The notes under the pieces are model-generated. The model was given only the letters and a program-made list of their open reading frames with translations, ran no database searches and was not told where the DNA came from. Of a DNA stretch of 64,000 nucleotides, positions 1 through 9,047 are shown in pieces; positions within the stretch are counted from its first letter, which is position 1; every line of letters starts with the position of its first letter. Origin of the DNA: Lentibacillus amyloliquefaciens (GTDB lineage: Bacteria > Bacillota > Bacilli > Bacillales > Amphibacillaceae); the NCBI RefSeq assembly GCF_001307805.1, contig NZ_CP013862.1:434001-498000 (forward strand), read 5' to 3'. The position numbers were made by a program, and so were the translations under genes.

Positions 1-204
1 GGCATTAACCGGCATCTTTTTGACTTTTAAGGAATAAATCACTTCAACAAATTGAATTCTGGACATTTATAGTATATGTCCTTTTAAAAAATATATACAC
101 TTCTGGTTTAAAATAATAAAAATTAAAGTTGGAGGCAGAGTCAATTTCAAGGGAATAATTTAATGATCTTCCGTCAAAGGGCCGCGACTATTTGGTTCTC
201 TCTG

Positions 205-339
205 TTAATGATTCTCTATCAATAATAAGCCGCGTTCTTCCATTTCCTTTTTGATTAACCCAATAAAATCCGAGTCTAAATTTGATACCTTTGCTTGATA
301 ATAAGTTTCAACGAGCAAGGCATCAGATAAATTGTTCAT
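205..339 (-). CDS. sda: Sda-like sporulation histidine-kinase inhibitor, copy 1
   Basis: A 44-residue protein beginning MNNLSDALLVETYYQAK and continuing DFIGLIKKEMEERGL. This fits the Sda pattern as I recall it: an N-terminal LSDELL-type start, then two short helices with a DFIxLIExEIxxR core. Sda binds the dimerisation domain of sporulation kinases such as KinA and blocks the phosphorelay when replication is disturbed. A weak AGGTG ribosome site precedes the ATG. It lies just downstream of a decayed small ORF on the same strand and has a second copy about 3.2 kb away. The family call is by pattern recognition. Length and residue pattern fit well. Confidence 0.8.
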   Translation of the reverse strand: MNNLSDALLVETYYQAKVSNLDSDFIGLIKKEMEERGLLLIENH

Positions 340-354
340 TCTGCACCTAAATTC

Positions 355-507
355 TTAATCAGACATCTTTTTCCATTTTACTTCCCAAGCATGCTTTTGA
401 GCTACTCATTTGAGGATTTCCTTTTCATCGATTGTTAATGTCCGATTAAGCTTATTTTCAAATTCACGAACAACATGTATGTATGTAGTTTCCTCAAAAG
501 TGTTCAT
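355..507 (-). pseudogene. Decayed small ORF upstream of sda copy 1
   Basis: The frame starts MNTFEETTYIHVVREFENK and meets an in-frame TGA at 406-408. The second copy of this module has TGG (Trp) there. Beyond the TGA the frame continues with AQKHAWEVKWKKMSD to a TAA. It is therefore a ~50-residue ORF broken by one nonsense change. I do not recognise the family. The product is acidic/basic and helical-looking, and its partner copy is also altered near the C-terminus. The position directly upstream of sda suggests a two-gene transcript. Confidence 0.55.
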
Positions 508-668
508 GATTCCCCTTTCAACCCTGCCTTTTTCTTAGGATATAGTAAATATTATACCAGCGAGTCATCGGCATCAGCAAGATTCATACGCGCCTATATA
601 TAGTGGATTAGAGAACCATCATTTTACAGATTGAGGAATGAATATCTTCTGGAGGGGAGGCGAAAAAT

Positions 669-1715
669 ATGCGGAACAACCAAATGCAAAAGGAGATAAT
701 ACGCATGGACCAAACACAACATAATCCGAGACTGAATTCCTCGGAGCTTTCTCAACTCTGGACAAGTTATATGCAGGATAGTATGACCATTTGTACAACG
801 AAACACTTTATGCAAATCGTTGAAGATGCTGATATTCGTCCAGTGATTCAACAAACCTTGACGCTTGTTGAAGCCCGTATTCCTAAACTCACCGCACTAT
901 TTCAAGCTGATAACCGTCCTGTTCCGTTTGGTTTTTCTGATCAAGACGTGGATTTACAGGCGCCGCGTTTATTTTCGGATGAATTTATGCTAAACAACAT
1001 CAAACAGACCGCTCAAATGGCGATGCAAATGAATGCTCAGGCGATTGCCTTATGTGCACGTCAAGATGTTCGAGATTACTTTTCCGAGTCACTACAGGAA
1101 GCCACTCAACTACATGACGAGGCCATGAATGTATTGTTGTCGAAAGGTATTTATGTTCGAGCACCGTTTATGGACACGCCGGATCAAGTGGATTTTGTGA
1201 CGAAACAAAGTTTTTTGGCTGGCTGGTTCGGGGAGCAAAGACCATTGCTTAGTCTGGAAATCGCCAATCTTTATGCGAATACCCAACGAAATGCACTGGG
1301 GTCACATTTATTAACGGGTTATAGTCAAGTTGCTAAATCTAACAAGGTGCAGAAATATTTTAAACGGGGAAAAGAAATATCCTCGAAACACGTACAAACC
1401 TTCACAACGAAGTTACAGAAAGAAGGATTGCCTGCTTCTATGCTTCCGGATGAACCGGTGACCAATTCAACCGTCTCACCTTTTTCAGATAAGTTAATGT
1501 TGTTTCAGTCTCTGGGACTAAATCAGATAGGTATTGCTTATTACGGAACAAGTGTGTCAACTGCATTAAGGCACGATTTAGCAGCCCTTTATCCACGTCT
1601 CATGGCAGAAATTGCTAAATATGCGGAAGATGGAGCGAATCTTATGATTGAAAATGGCTGGTTGGAAGAGCCACCACGCATGATTGACCATGACCAAATA
1701 GCCAAAAAGTCATGA
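669..1715 (+). CDS. DUF3231 family protein, first of two tandem paralogues
   Basis: A 348-residue soluble protein built from two similar halves. Each half opens with a helix near a Ser-Glu-x-x-x-LW-x-SY pattern or its equivalent (LNSSELSQLWTSYMQDSM) and includes a VPFGFSDQDV-type segment. Similar helical proteins in spore formers are grouped as DUF3231, predicted to be ferritin-like four-helix bundles, with no established function. A strong GGAGGGGAGG ribosome site fixes the ATG. The next gene encodes a close paralogue in the same orientation. No metal-binding signature can be asserted by eye. The family assignment is likely; any role in sporulation is only suggested by the flanking sda genes. 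Confidence 0.75.
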   Translation: MRNNQMQKEIIRMDQTQHNPRLNSSELSQLWTSYMQDSMTICTTKHFMQIVEDADIRPVIQQTLTLVEARIPKLTALFQADNRPVPFGFSDQDVDLQAPRLFSDEFMLNNIKQTAQMAMQMNAQAIALCARQDVRDYFSESLQEATQLHDEAMNVLLSKGIYVRAPFMDTPDQVDFVTKQSFLAGWFGEQRPLLSLEIANLYANTQRNALGSHLLTGYSQVAKSNKVQKYFKRGKEISSKHVQTFTTKLQKEGLPASMLPDEPVTNSTVSPFSDKLMLFQSLGLNQIGIAYYGTSVSTALRHDLAALYPRLMAEIAKYAEDGANLMIENGWLEEPPRMIDHDQIAKKS

Positions 1716-1908
1716 ATCTAAGCGTACAACATGAATCAATTCCGGAAGATACAAGTTTAGCGTGAATATGTACAAACATGGTTCTAGATATCCACGGTAT
1801 CCATTCATAGGCATCCTCAGCTGGGAAATATAGTCTTGAAAATTTCCAGGGGGTGAATTCTATGGGTTAAATCAATGCCCTGAGGCATTCATGGAGGGAT
1901 GAAACGAT

Positions 1909-2940
1909 ATGGAAACCGAACACTCTGTTGAATTAACATCAGCGGAAATCTCAAACCTTTGGACTTCTTATCAAAATGATTCTATGGCTATATGTGGTCT
2001 GAAATATTTTTTACAGCACATTGATAATGAAAATATTCGTTCCGTGCTGGAATACGCCCTGCAAATATCGCAACAACATGTTCAAAGCGTCACGGAAATA
2101 TTCCAACAAGAAGGCTATCCTGTCCCACAAGGATTTACGGATCATGATGTGAATCTTGATGCACCACGCCTGTTTTCGGATAAACTTTACCTCATTTATA
2201 TTTTAAATATGGGGAAGTTCGGACTTACTTCTTATAGCTTGGCATTGTCGCTTTCTTCACGAACAGATATCATCACGTATTACTCCCAATGCCTTGACGA
2301 AACAAAAATCCTTCATAATCGGGCAAAGGAAGTGACAAAGGAAAAAGGCATTTACACACGCGCACCCCTCATTCCCAAGCCTGAAAAAATTGATTTTGTG
2401 AAAGACAAAAGTTTTTTGGCAGGGTATATTGGTGACCAAAGGCCGTTATTAGGGGTTGAAATAGCCAACCTTGCTTACAATGCAAAACGAAATGCTTTAG
2501 GACAAGCTCTTATCACCGGCTTTAGTCAGGTGGTCCAAAACAAGCAGGTTCGTAAATATCTTGAGCAAGGACGGGATATTGCCGGTAAACACGTTGAGAT
2601 TTTCACCTCATTGTTGCATGAGAACTATTTATCAGAGGGAACAATGAACATGACATCCGAAGTGACGGATTCAACCGTCTCCCCCTTTTCCGACAAGCTG
2701 ATGATGTACCATGTAACCGCACTGATTGCCTCAGGCATCGGGCAATACGGTGTTGCTATGTCAACCAGTCCAAGACATGATATTGGTGTGAAATACAGCC
2801 GTTTAATGGCGGAAATCGCCAAATATTCAAATGAGGGTGCTAAAATCATGATTAACAACGCCTGGATGGAGCAACCTCCGATAGCGGCCGACCGTAAATA
2901 TTTAGCCCGTCAAGCAGGACAAGATCATGAAGACGAGTAA
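1909..2940 (+). CDS. DUF3231 family protein, second tandem paralogue
   Basis: A 343-residue paralogue of the preceding gene. Shared landmarks include SxLWTSYxxDSM near the N-terminus, VNLDAPRLFSD near residue 80, a central KSFLAGYIGDQRPLLGVEIANL segment matching the first protein's KQSFLAGWFGEQRPLL, and a C-terminal RLMAEIAKY helix. The two proteins appear to be a tandem duplication that has diverged well beyond recent copying. A GGAGGG ribosome site precedes the ATG. The 3' end overlaps the start of a small membrane-protein gene by 14 bases, which implies translational coupling. Function is unknown. Confidence 0.75.
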   Translation: METEHSVELTSAEISNLWTSYQNDSMAICGLKYFLQHIDNENIRSVLEYALQISQQHVQSVTEIFQQEGYPVPQGFTDHDVNLDAPRLFSDKLYLIYILNMGKFGLTSYSLALSLSSRTDIITYYSQCLDETKILHNRAKEVTKEKGIYTRAPLIPKPEKIDFVKDKSFLAGYIGDQRPLLGVEIANLAYNAKRNALGQALITGFSQVVQNKQVRKYLEQGRDIAGKHVEIFTSLLHENYLSEGTMNMTSEVTDSTVSPFSDKLMMYHVTALIASGIGQYGVAMSTSPRHDIGVKYSRLMAEIAKYSNEGAKIMINNAWMEQPPIAADRKYLARQAGQDHEDE

Positions 2941-3394
2941 TCAAGATAAAAATGAAAAACTCTTGTGGAGCATTGCTCTTCCTGGCTTTGGTCAGCTTCT
3001 AAACCGACAATATATAAAGGGGATCCTGTTAATTGCCCTTGAATTTTTGGTTAATGTCCAGGCCAATTTTAATGAAATAATTTTGTTAAGCTTTTTCGGT
3101 GAGACACAGGAAGCTGTTCAACAAACGAAATATGGTTGGTTGATGTTCTATCCTTGTCTGTATTTTTTTGCGATGTGGGATACCTATAAAGAAGCAGGTG
3201 GGGGAAAAGAACTATATTCGTTTTTGCCTTTTGTATTTTCGGCTTATTTTGTAACTGTGGGAACGATCTATTCATCGAAACTAACGCTATTCGGGGTATT
3301 GTTGGGGCCTATCTGGCTTCCGATATTAAGTGTCATTCCCGGGGTAGGAATCGGTGTGCTTTTAAAAAATCTGTTGAAAACTCGCGTTCGTTAA
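2927..3394 (+). CDS. Small integral membrane protein
   Basis: 155 residues with about four hydrophobic segments. The N-terminal part, LWSIALPGFGQLLNRQYIKG, resembles the loop of TM2-type or YvlD-like small membrane proteins (hydrophobic stretch, PGxGQ, basic residues, second hydrophobic stretch). The rest is Phe/Tyr/Trp-rich with a GVLLGPIWLPILSVIPGVGIG segment near the end. The start overlaps the DUF3231 gene and has an AGGA site inside it, so the two genes are probably co-translated. I would call it only a conserved membrane protein. The neighbourhood suggests it works with the DUF3231 pair at a membrane. Confidence 0.6.
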   Translation: MKTSNQDKNEKLLWSIALPGFGQLLNRQYIKGILLIALEFLVNVQANFNEIILLSFFGETQEAVQQTKYGWLMFYPCLYFFAMWDTYKEAGGGKELYSFLPFVFSAYFVTVGTIYSSKLTLFGVLLGPIWLPILSVIPGVGIGVLLKNLLKTRVR

Positions 3395-3452
3395 TTTGCA
3401 GTAAATCTTACATATAAGAGATATGAGCCATTTATGAATTTAAAGCTGAGAT

Positions 3453-3611
3453 TTAACTGGACAGTTGATTGTGTTCTGAATGTTCAGTCTTGATTATTAA
3501 ACCGCGTTCTTCCATTTCCTTTTCGATTAGCCCAATAAAATCTGAGGGTAAATTTAATGCTTTTGCTTGATGATAGGTTTCAACCACCAAGGCATCAGAT
3601 AAGTTATTCAT
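3453..3611 (-). CDS. sda: Sda-like sporulation histidine-kinase inhibitor, copy 2
   Basis: A 52-residue protein, MNNLSDALVVETYHQAKAL with a DFIGLIEKEMEERGL core. It is nearly the same as copy 1 over the first 40 residues but has a longer tail ending HNQLSS. Known Sda proteins are about 45-52 residues. It follows a small ORF on the same strand by 38 bases, repeating the arrangement at the left end of the window. Two different Sda tails suggest that both copies are kept under selection or that one is a recent relict; sequence alone does not decide this. Confidence 0.8.
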   Translation of the reverse strand: MNNLSDALVVETYHQAKALNLPSDFIGLIEKEMEERGLIIKTEHSEHNQLSS

Positions 3612-3649
3612 CCAGCACCTAAATTCCTAATCAGACGTATTTTTCCATT

Positions 3650-3784
3650 TTACTTCCAAGCATGCTTTTTGGCCACCCATTTAAGTAATTCCTTTTCATC
3701 GATTGTTAATTTTCGATTAAGCTTATTTTCAAATTCACGAACAAGTTGTATGTAGACCTTCTCAAATGAATTCATCTTCGTCAT
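3650..3784 (-). CDS. Small ORF upstream of sda copy 2, C-terminally shortened
   Basis: 44 residues starting MTKMNSFEKVYIQLVREF and ending KKHAWK. A GGAAAGGA site lies about 9 bases before the first ATG. Compared with the other copy it keeps the Trp codon but has one G fewer in the TTGG(G)AAGT run, so it stops early and loses a ~10-residue VKWKKxSD tail. Each copy therefore carries a different lesion. Possibly both are decaying, or the tail is dispensable. No family recognised. Confidence 0.45.
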   Translation of the reverse strand: MTKMNSFEKVYIQLVREFENKLNRKLTIDEKELLKWVAKKHAWK

Positions 3785-3885
3785 GTTCTATGTCCTTTCC
3801 TTTCACATGTTGTAAGTATGTAGCAGTGAAACTATATTTGAGAATTATGATGCAAAATGAAGGTAGTTTTGTTAACACTTTTTTC

Positions 3886-4071
3886 CTAGTTTTCTTTAAA
3901 TAAAAAGTTTACCCTATCTTTTTCATCGTCATAGTAAACGATCACATAATCATCGGTGCAATCCGTAATCTTTTTCCCACACGGTAAACGGTTATAATCT
4001 TCTATGGTGACTTCGCTCAGATCATCAAAGGTTTCTTTAATCCATTTCATCACGCATTCTTCGTTGCGCAT
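3886..4071 (-). CDS. Small hypothetical protein
   Basis: 61 residues starting MRNEECVMKWIKETFDDL. A TGGAGGGAT ribosome site lies just before this ATG, and an earlier in-frame ATG sits inside that site, so the later start is preferred. The protein is acidic with a single Cys pair (LPCGKKITDC) and a C-terminal strand-like YVIVYYDDEKDRVNFLF segment. No family recognised. It stands alone between the sda module and the MITE-like element. Confidence 0.45.
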   Translation of the reverse strand: MRNEECVMKWIKETFDDLSEVTIEDYNRLPCGKKITDCTDDYVIVYYDDEKDRVNFLFKEN

Positions 4072-4160
4072 GAACTTATCCCTCCACAAGTGTCACAATA
4101 ATGTGATAAATATGTTCCCTGTTTAATCGCTGGTAAAACTGAGGGACCGAACCCTTGTAT

Positions 4161-4345
4161 CCTGGATTCCCGCCTTCACATAACTAGGAAGTCAGCAAAA
4201 CCTTGAAATATTAGGCTTTGTTCCATTTTTCGCTTGTCTCTTCTCTCGTTATGTGTGTTATATACATAACGAGAGTACAGAAGGTCAAATGCCCGCCACC
4301 ATCGGATTTTTCATTCACCTTGTTACGAGTGTTCGGGAATCCAGG
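4161..4345. mobile_element. 185-bp MITE-like element with 12-bp inverted ends and 6-bp target duplication
   Basis: The ends are perfect 12-base inverted repeats, CCTGGATTCCCG at 4161-4172 and its complement at 4334-4345; weaker pairing (TAAC.AGG) continues inwards to about 28 bases. The sequence TTGTAT occurs immediately outside both ends (4155-4160 and 4346-4351), as expected of a target-site duplication. Near the centre is a second perfect 12-base inverted repeat, CTCTCGTTATGT, at 4243-4254 and 4264-4275. There is no ORF. The mobilising transposase is not identifiable here. Confidence 0.7.
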
Positions 4346-4626
4346 TTGTATGCAGTTTCCTCTAATTATTTGGTATGTCCAGTGTTTATTTTCTTAAAGA
4401 ACATTATAGTCAAGAAAAGGGCACGCATATGAAGTAATTCCACAGCCTACTCCTTCAATTTGAGTTCGTTATTTAAGTTGCAACAATAATCTTTTGTTGT
4501 ATAATAATATACAAACGTGTCATTTCAGTTGTCTTTACACTTGATTTATTTACACGATTATATTTCTTTTAAACATCAATCACACATTGTGGGTTTATTC
4601 ACATTGAAGCACAGGAAAAGGGGAGG

Positions 4627-5973
4627 ATGAAGTTGCAGCGAAAGCTAAAAATGGGGACTATGATTCATGGTGTCGGGGAGAAGATGTCTGACTGGAGGCA
4701 TCCTGAGATACCGGTAGATGCCAGTGTCAGTCTTGAATTTTATATAAAACAAGTACAAAAGTCAGAAGAAGGGAAATTTGATTTTGTTTTTATTGCAGAT
4801 GCGTTATGCATTAATGAGCATTCTAATCCGCATTACTTGAATCGCTTTGAGCCGCTTACAATCCTGTCTGCTCTGGCAGCTGTAACGTCACATATTGGTC
4901 TTGTCGGGACCTTATCGACAACGTATAGCGAGCCGTTTTCAGCGGCACGCCAGTTTTCATCTCTGGACATGCTCAGCGGCGGAAGGGCGGGCTGGAATGT
5001 GGTGACATCGGGTCTTGAAAAAACGGCCTTGAATTTCAGTCGAAAGGTGGAAGAACATCCTGACCATACTACACGTTACAAAAAGGCATCGGAATTCATC
5101 GATGTCATGCAGGGGTTGTGGAACAGCTGGGAGGAGAATGCCTTTATAAGGGATAAAGCCACTGGAACATTCATTGATACAGAGAAAATGCATGAGCTAA
5201 ACCATGTTGGTGAGTTTTTCTCGGTCAAGGGGCCATTGAATATTGCACGTTCGAGACAGGGGGAGCCGGTGATTTTTCAAGCGGGTTCTTCTGCGGATGG
5301 AAGGGAGCTGGCGGCTAAAAAAGCAGAAACTGTATTTGCGATCATGACATCGATAAAAAAAGCACAACATTATTACCGTGATTTGAAACAACGTGTCACG
5401 ATGTATGGGAGAAACCCAGAAAGTGTGCATGTTATGCAGGGAATTTCACCTATCATTTGCCAAACGGAGGAAGAAGCAGAAGCAAAATACCAGGAAATCG
5501 CGCATTTGGTGCGGATAGATCAGGCACTTACGTTTCTTAGCCGGCTATTTGAGTTCCATGATTTTTCAAAATACCCGCTGGATGAACAGTTTCCCAATGT
5601 TGGAGACTTAGGCAAGAACAGTTATAGAAGTGATACAGATCGGATCAAGCAGGAGGCAAAAGAGGAAAAACTTACCCTCCGTGAAGTTGCTTTGCGTGAA
5701 GCAACGCCACGCCCGCCTTTTTTAGGAACACCTGAAAAAGTGGCAGATCTTATTCAGAAATGGTTTGAAACGCGAGCGGCTGATGGATTCATTATTATCG
5801 CTAACTTGCCAAGCTGTCTAGCCGCCTTTGTTGATCAGGTCGTGCCGATTCTACAACAACGCGGCCTTTTCCGAATGACATATGAAGCAGATACACTGCG
5901 CGCAAATCTTGGACTAAAGGTTCCGGGAAACCGCCATGCGGGTGAATTGGCTAGGATAAGTGGTCGAGGTTAG
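4627..5973 (+). CDS. LLM-class flavin-dependent monooxygenase (NtaA/SnaA/DszA type)
   Basis: 448 residues, the usual length for the two-component FMNH2-dependent monooxygenases that act on nitrilotriacetate, dibenzothiophene sulfone and similar compounds. Landmarks are DFVFIADAL near residue 52, [51 protein letters not shown] around residues 100-125, and [25 protein letters not shown] in the middle. They match the bacterial luciferase-like barrel of the NtaA subgroup. Its reductase partner is not adjacent. A GGGGAGGA ribosome site precedes the ATG. The substrate is unknown; in Bacillaceae such enzymes often sit with sulfur or cysteine-derivative salvage genes, but no such neighbours are present. 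Confidence 0.85.
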   Translation: MKLQRKLKMGTMIHGVGEKMSDWRHPEIPVDASVSLEFYIKQVQKSEEGKFDFVFIADALCINEHSNPHYLNRFEPLTILSALAAVTSHIGLVGTLSTTYSEPFSAARQFSSLDMLSGGRAGWNVVTSGLEKTALNFSRKVEEHPDHTTRYKKASEFIDVMQGLWNSWEENAFIRDKATGTFIDTEKMHELNHVGEFFSVKGPLNIARSRQGEPVIFQAGSSADGRELAAKKAETVFAIMTSIKKAQHYYRDLKQRVTMYGRNPESVHVMQGISPIICQTEEEAEAKYQEIAHLVRIDQALTFLSRLFEFHDFSKYPLDEQFPNVGDLGKNSYRSDTDRIKQEAKEEKLTLREVALREATPRPPFLGTPEKVADLIQKWFETRAADGFIIIANLPSCLAAFVDQVVPILQQRGLFRMTYEADTLRANLGLKVPGNRHAGELARISGRG

Positions 5974-6073
5974 GATAATTGTTTTGCAATATTACAGTAG
6001 TAATCCGAAAACCTGTGCTAATAATGCTATTCCTCCATTTGGTTATCCGCTCCGAACATGAGGAGGTGTCTGT

Positions 6074-6373
6074 ATGAGTTTATTCCAATAATTGAAAGAG
6101 CTTATCGGTGGAAAGATAAGTGAAACAGCACCCGATTTGAATGTAGAAGAGTTAAAGAATAAAGCTGGCGAGTTTTTAAATGCCGATGGACTTTCAGATC
6201 AAGCAAATGAGCTCAAAGATCAAGCGAGCGAAAGCGTGAATGCAGAAGGTTTAACCGATCAAGTGAATGAGGCTGCCCGGCCCATACATCATGTCCATAT
6301 TGTTGAAAAAGGGAATGGAAAACGGTCGTTATATCATTTGAATCATTTCATACGATGCTTAATCTTTTCATAA
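6074..6373 (+). pseudogene. Broken gene for a small helical repeat protein
   Basis: A good AGGAGG site is followed by ATG and the codons for MSLFQ, then a TAA at 6089-6091. The frame continues open with LKELIGGKISETAPDLNVEE and two copies of a NADGLSDQANELKDQA-like repeat. The tail runs into unrelated sequence that overlaps the 3' end of the PTS IIB gene on the other strand. Both a nonsense codon and a foreign 3' end therefore indicate decay. A TTG at 6092 could still start a truncated product but has no ribosome site. Original family unknown; small amphipathic stress proteins have similar composition. Confidence 0.55.
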
Positions 6374-6624
6374 ACGTCTTCTTCGCCTGTTCCTGCTAAT
6401 AATGGAACACCATCAATCGCTTTTTCCTGTAAACTTTCGGGAACAATCGTGGTGGATATCATGAAGTCATATTCATTCGCTTTATTAATAGCATCTTGAA
6501 CATTTGCTTGATGTAATGTCACGTGTTCGTTCAGCTGTTCTTTATCGAGCCATTCTTTTAACTTTTCGATAACAACGGTGGAAGTTGCAATTCCTGTACC
6601 ACAGATAACGAGTACTTTTTTCAT
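6343..6624 (-). CDS. PTS IIB component, galactitol/pentitol type
   Basis: 93 residues starting MKKVLVICGTGIATSTVV. The Cys at position 8 in the CGTGIATS loop is the expected phosphorylation site of GatB-family IIB proteins. It accepts phosphate from a IIA protein and passes it to sugar bound by IIC. The start overlaps the IIC stop by four bases, so the pair is translationally coupled. No IIA gene is present on either side, so this system would have to borrow one. The sugar cannot be deduced. Confidence 0.85.
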   Translation of the reverse strand: MKKVLVICGTGIATSTVVIEKLKEWLDKEQLNEHVTLHQANVQDAINKANEYDFMISTTIVPESLQEKAIDGVPLLAGTGEEDVYEKIKHRMK

Positions 6625-7952
6625 TGATTATTCTCCTTACGTTTCCATTTATGAATATATAAAAGTCCGGCAAAGGCCATGATTCCAATCAAGCCAATAC
6701 CAAACCAGCCCAGCCATTGTCCGGATCCGGCGAATATAAATGTTGTCCAAACGGCACCATCAATCAGCGAGGAAATAATGGTGTTCGTTTCTGTATCAAA
6801 ATCTGCATTAATAGCCATTTCCGTAAATAATGGGGCGATCCAGGTCGCAATGTATAATCCGGCACCGATATAGATCGTTGCTGTGATCACTGTACGAATG
6901 ATATTGCCCCGATAGACAGGTACCATTAAACAAAATAAAAACGGGAGAGAGGCTAGGTCGCCGAATGGTAGGACACGATTTCCCGGCAGGATAACAGCCA
7001 TGGCCAGCGTAATCGGCACCATCAATAAGGAAGCGGACAGAACAGCAGGATGCCCAATCGTCAGTGCGCTGTCCATACCGATATACAGGTCACGATCCGG
7101 AAATCTTTTTTTGATTCGGTTGCTGGCAGCTTCGGAAATCGGGGTGAGCCCTTCCATTAATAAAGCAACCATTTTCGGCATTAACAGCATGACAGCTGCT
7201 GTTTGAACTGCCAATTGGAATGTATCCTGTATGCCATAACCTGCCAGCAGACCTATCAGGAGCCCAAGAAGCGCGCCCAGCACGGTTGAATTCCCGAATA
7301 AGCCAAATCGCCGTTGAATGGTTTCCGGATTTGCCTGGATTTGATTAAATTTGGGAATACGGTCAAACAACGCATTCATCGGTTTTGCCAAAAAATAGGA
7401 TGGTGCAGAAGCCGCATGTGGAAACGTCATTTTTTGATAGCCAAAATACGATTCCACATCATCGGCTAATAGATCTCCCGCTAACAATACAACCATGGCA
7501 TGAACACCGATTGTTAATATCCCAAGGGTAAAATCATTCGTAATGGCATAGACAAGTGCCCCGGTAAAAGCCATGTGCCAATAGTTCCAAATATCAACAT
7601 TGACGGTTTTGGTCAGCCCGATGGTTAACAGGAGGGTGTTAACACCGATGCTGATTGGAATAGCCAGACTCCCCAGTACGGTCCCATAGGAAATAGCTGA
7701 AGCGGCCGGCCAGCCGACATCAATCATTTGCAGATCCATGCCAAAATGGTGAACCATCGATTGTGCTGCCGGTCCGAGGCTCTCTGTTAATAGATCAAGA
7801 ACCAGATTCACGCCGACAAAGCCAATACCGACTGTAATTCCGGAATAGAAGGCTTTCTTGATACCGGTTCGAAGTATCAATGCAAAGATGAAAAAGATGA
7901 TTGGGAGCATGACGCTTGCTCCCAAATCAACAAACCATTGTAAAATGTGCAT
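6621..7952 (-). CDS. PTS IIC component, galactitol (GatC) family
   Basis: 443 residues, almost entirely hydrophobic, with about ten to twelve membrane segments and the GatC-type motifs SMVHHFGMDLQMIDVGWPAAS near residue 70 and GLTPISEAASNRIKKRFPDRDLYIGMDSALTIGHPAV in the second half. An AGGGGGG ribosome site sits before the ATG. It lies 78 bases downstream of thiF on the same strand with no obvious terminator between, so it could be expressed from the TPP-controlled promoter. IIC plus IIB without IIA is an incomplete PTS. Usual GatC substrates are galactitol or pentitols; the substrate here is unknown. Confidence 0.85.
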   Translation of the reverse strand: MHILQWFVDLGASVMLPIIFFIFALILRTGIKKAFYSGITVGIGFVGVNLVLDLLTESLGPAAQSMVHHFGMDLQMIDVGWPAASAISYGTVLGSLAIPISIGVNTLLLTIGLTKTVNVDIWNYWHMAFTGALVYAITNDFTLGILTIGVHAMVVLLAGDLLADDVESYFGYQKMTFPHAASAPSYFLAKPMNALFDRIPKFNQIQANPETIQRRFGLFGNSTVLGALLGLLIGLLAGYGIQDTFQLAVQTAAVMLLMPKMVALLMEGLTPISEAASNRIKKRFPDRDLYIGMDSALTIGHPAVLSASLLMVPITLAMAVILPGNRVLPFGDLASLPFLFCLMVPVYRGNIIRTVITATIYIGAGLYIATWIAPLFTEMAINADFDTETNTIISSLIDGAVWTTFIFAGSGQWLGWFGIGLIGIMAFAGLLYIHKWKRKENNQ

Positions 7953-8030
7953 CGCGGGATCCCCCCTGGTAAATGGTTACCGTATTGTTTTGAATGCTGA
8001 TAAAAAAAGCGACTGTACATCGTAAACCTT

Positions 8031-9047
8031 TTAACCAAAATACCGGTGATAAAGTGATTTGGCCTGAGCGACATTATTGGTTCCATGGACCAAGACACGG
8101 CCATCCTGAAATAGCACAAGCCGGTTGGCATCAACGGCAAATGACAACAGGAACTGGTTTTGCTCGACTTTTCCCAATTGGGACAGGTGATCAGCCATTT
8201 CCGGCAAATCCGGTTTTTTGGCTGATTGCGGCCGGATTTGCACCGTATCTCTTCCGCATAATACAGCCGTTTTGGTCTGGTTTTCATAATCCAGAAACGG
8301 ATAGGTTGGCGACGCTCCACATGACGAACAGTTGTCGCTTTTTAGCGTCTGAACATTTATTGAAGCTTGCTGGTTGCTCCACAGATCGAAGGATACAAGT
8401 TTATCGCGTAAAGCATCCCGGTTTTCGGTTAAAATTTTCAATGCTTCTGCTGTTTGGTGTGCCGTCACCAATTGGACGATCGGACTGATAATGCCAGCTG
8501 TGTCACAGGTTAATCCGCCGAGAGGAACCTGCTCGATCATACAATGCAGACATGGTGATTGATCCGGTATAATTGTGTAACTGATGCCATAACTGCTGAC
8601 AACCGCCCCGTATATCCAGGGAATGTTGTATTTCTGGGCAGTATCGTTCATAATCATTCGAATGTCGAAATTATCTGTGGCATCGAGCATTAAGTCAACA
8701 CCCTCTACAAGCTGCTCTAATTCGTTCGGTGTCACATCTGTAACGTGAGATTCGATGGTCACGTCACGATTAATGGCTTCCAGTTTGCTTTTGGCTGCAA
8801 TCGCTTTTGGAAGCCGGTTCTCCGCATCATTCTCGGTGTAAAGTTGCTGACGCTGAAGATTGCTCCATTCAACATAATCCCTGTCTGCAATGGTTATTTT
8901 ACCGGCGCCGGCACGGGCAAGCATCTCTGCAATACTGGTACCCAGAGCTCCGGCACCGATGATGAGGACATGCTTCTGATGTAAATGACGCTGGCCTTCA
9001 TTGCCGATGGGTGAAAATAATATTTGTCTGGAATAGCGTTCTTTCAT
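8031..9047 (-). CDS. thiF: ThiF adenylyltransferase activating ThiS
   Basis: 338 residues of the E1/MoeB/ThiF fold. The nucleotide-binding loop VLIIGAGALGTSIAEMLARAG is near residue 30, the DRDYVEWSNLQRQ segment follows, and zinc-binding Cys pairs are in CLHC and CSSC. It adenylates the C-terminal Gly of ThiS so that sulfur can be loaded for thiazole formation. A C-terminal extension of about 90 residues after the second Cys pair is typical of Bacillus ThiF. It overlaps thiG by one base and is the last thi gene of the operon. Confidence 0.9.
   Translation of the reverse strand: MKERYSRQILFSPIGNEGQRHLHQKHVLIIGAGALGTSIAEMLARAGAGKITIADRDYVEWSNLQRQQLYTENDAENRLPKAIAAKSKLEAINRDVTIESHVTDVTPNELEQLVEGVDLMLDATDNFDIRMIMNDTAQKYNIPWIYGAVVSSYGISYTIIPDQSPCLHCMIEQVPLGGLTCDTAGIISPIVQLVTAHQTAEALKILTENRDALRDKLVSFDLWSNQQASINVQTLKSDNCSSCGASPTYPFLDYENQTKTAVLCGRDTVQIRPQSAKKPDLPEMADHLSQLGKVEQNQFLLSFAVDANRLVLFQDGRVLVHGTNNVAQAKSLYHRYFG

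Noticed and set aside
7877..8320. 147-residue minus-strand frame across thiF and the IIC gene
   Set aside because: It is the out-of-frame shadow of the thiF 3' end and has no ribosome site of its own.
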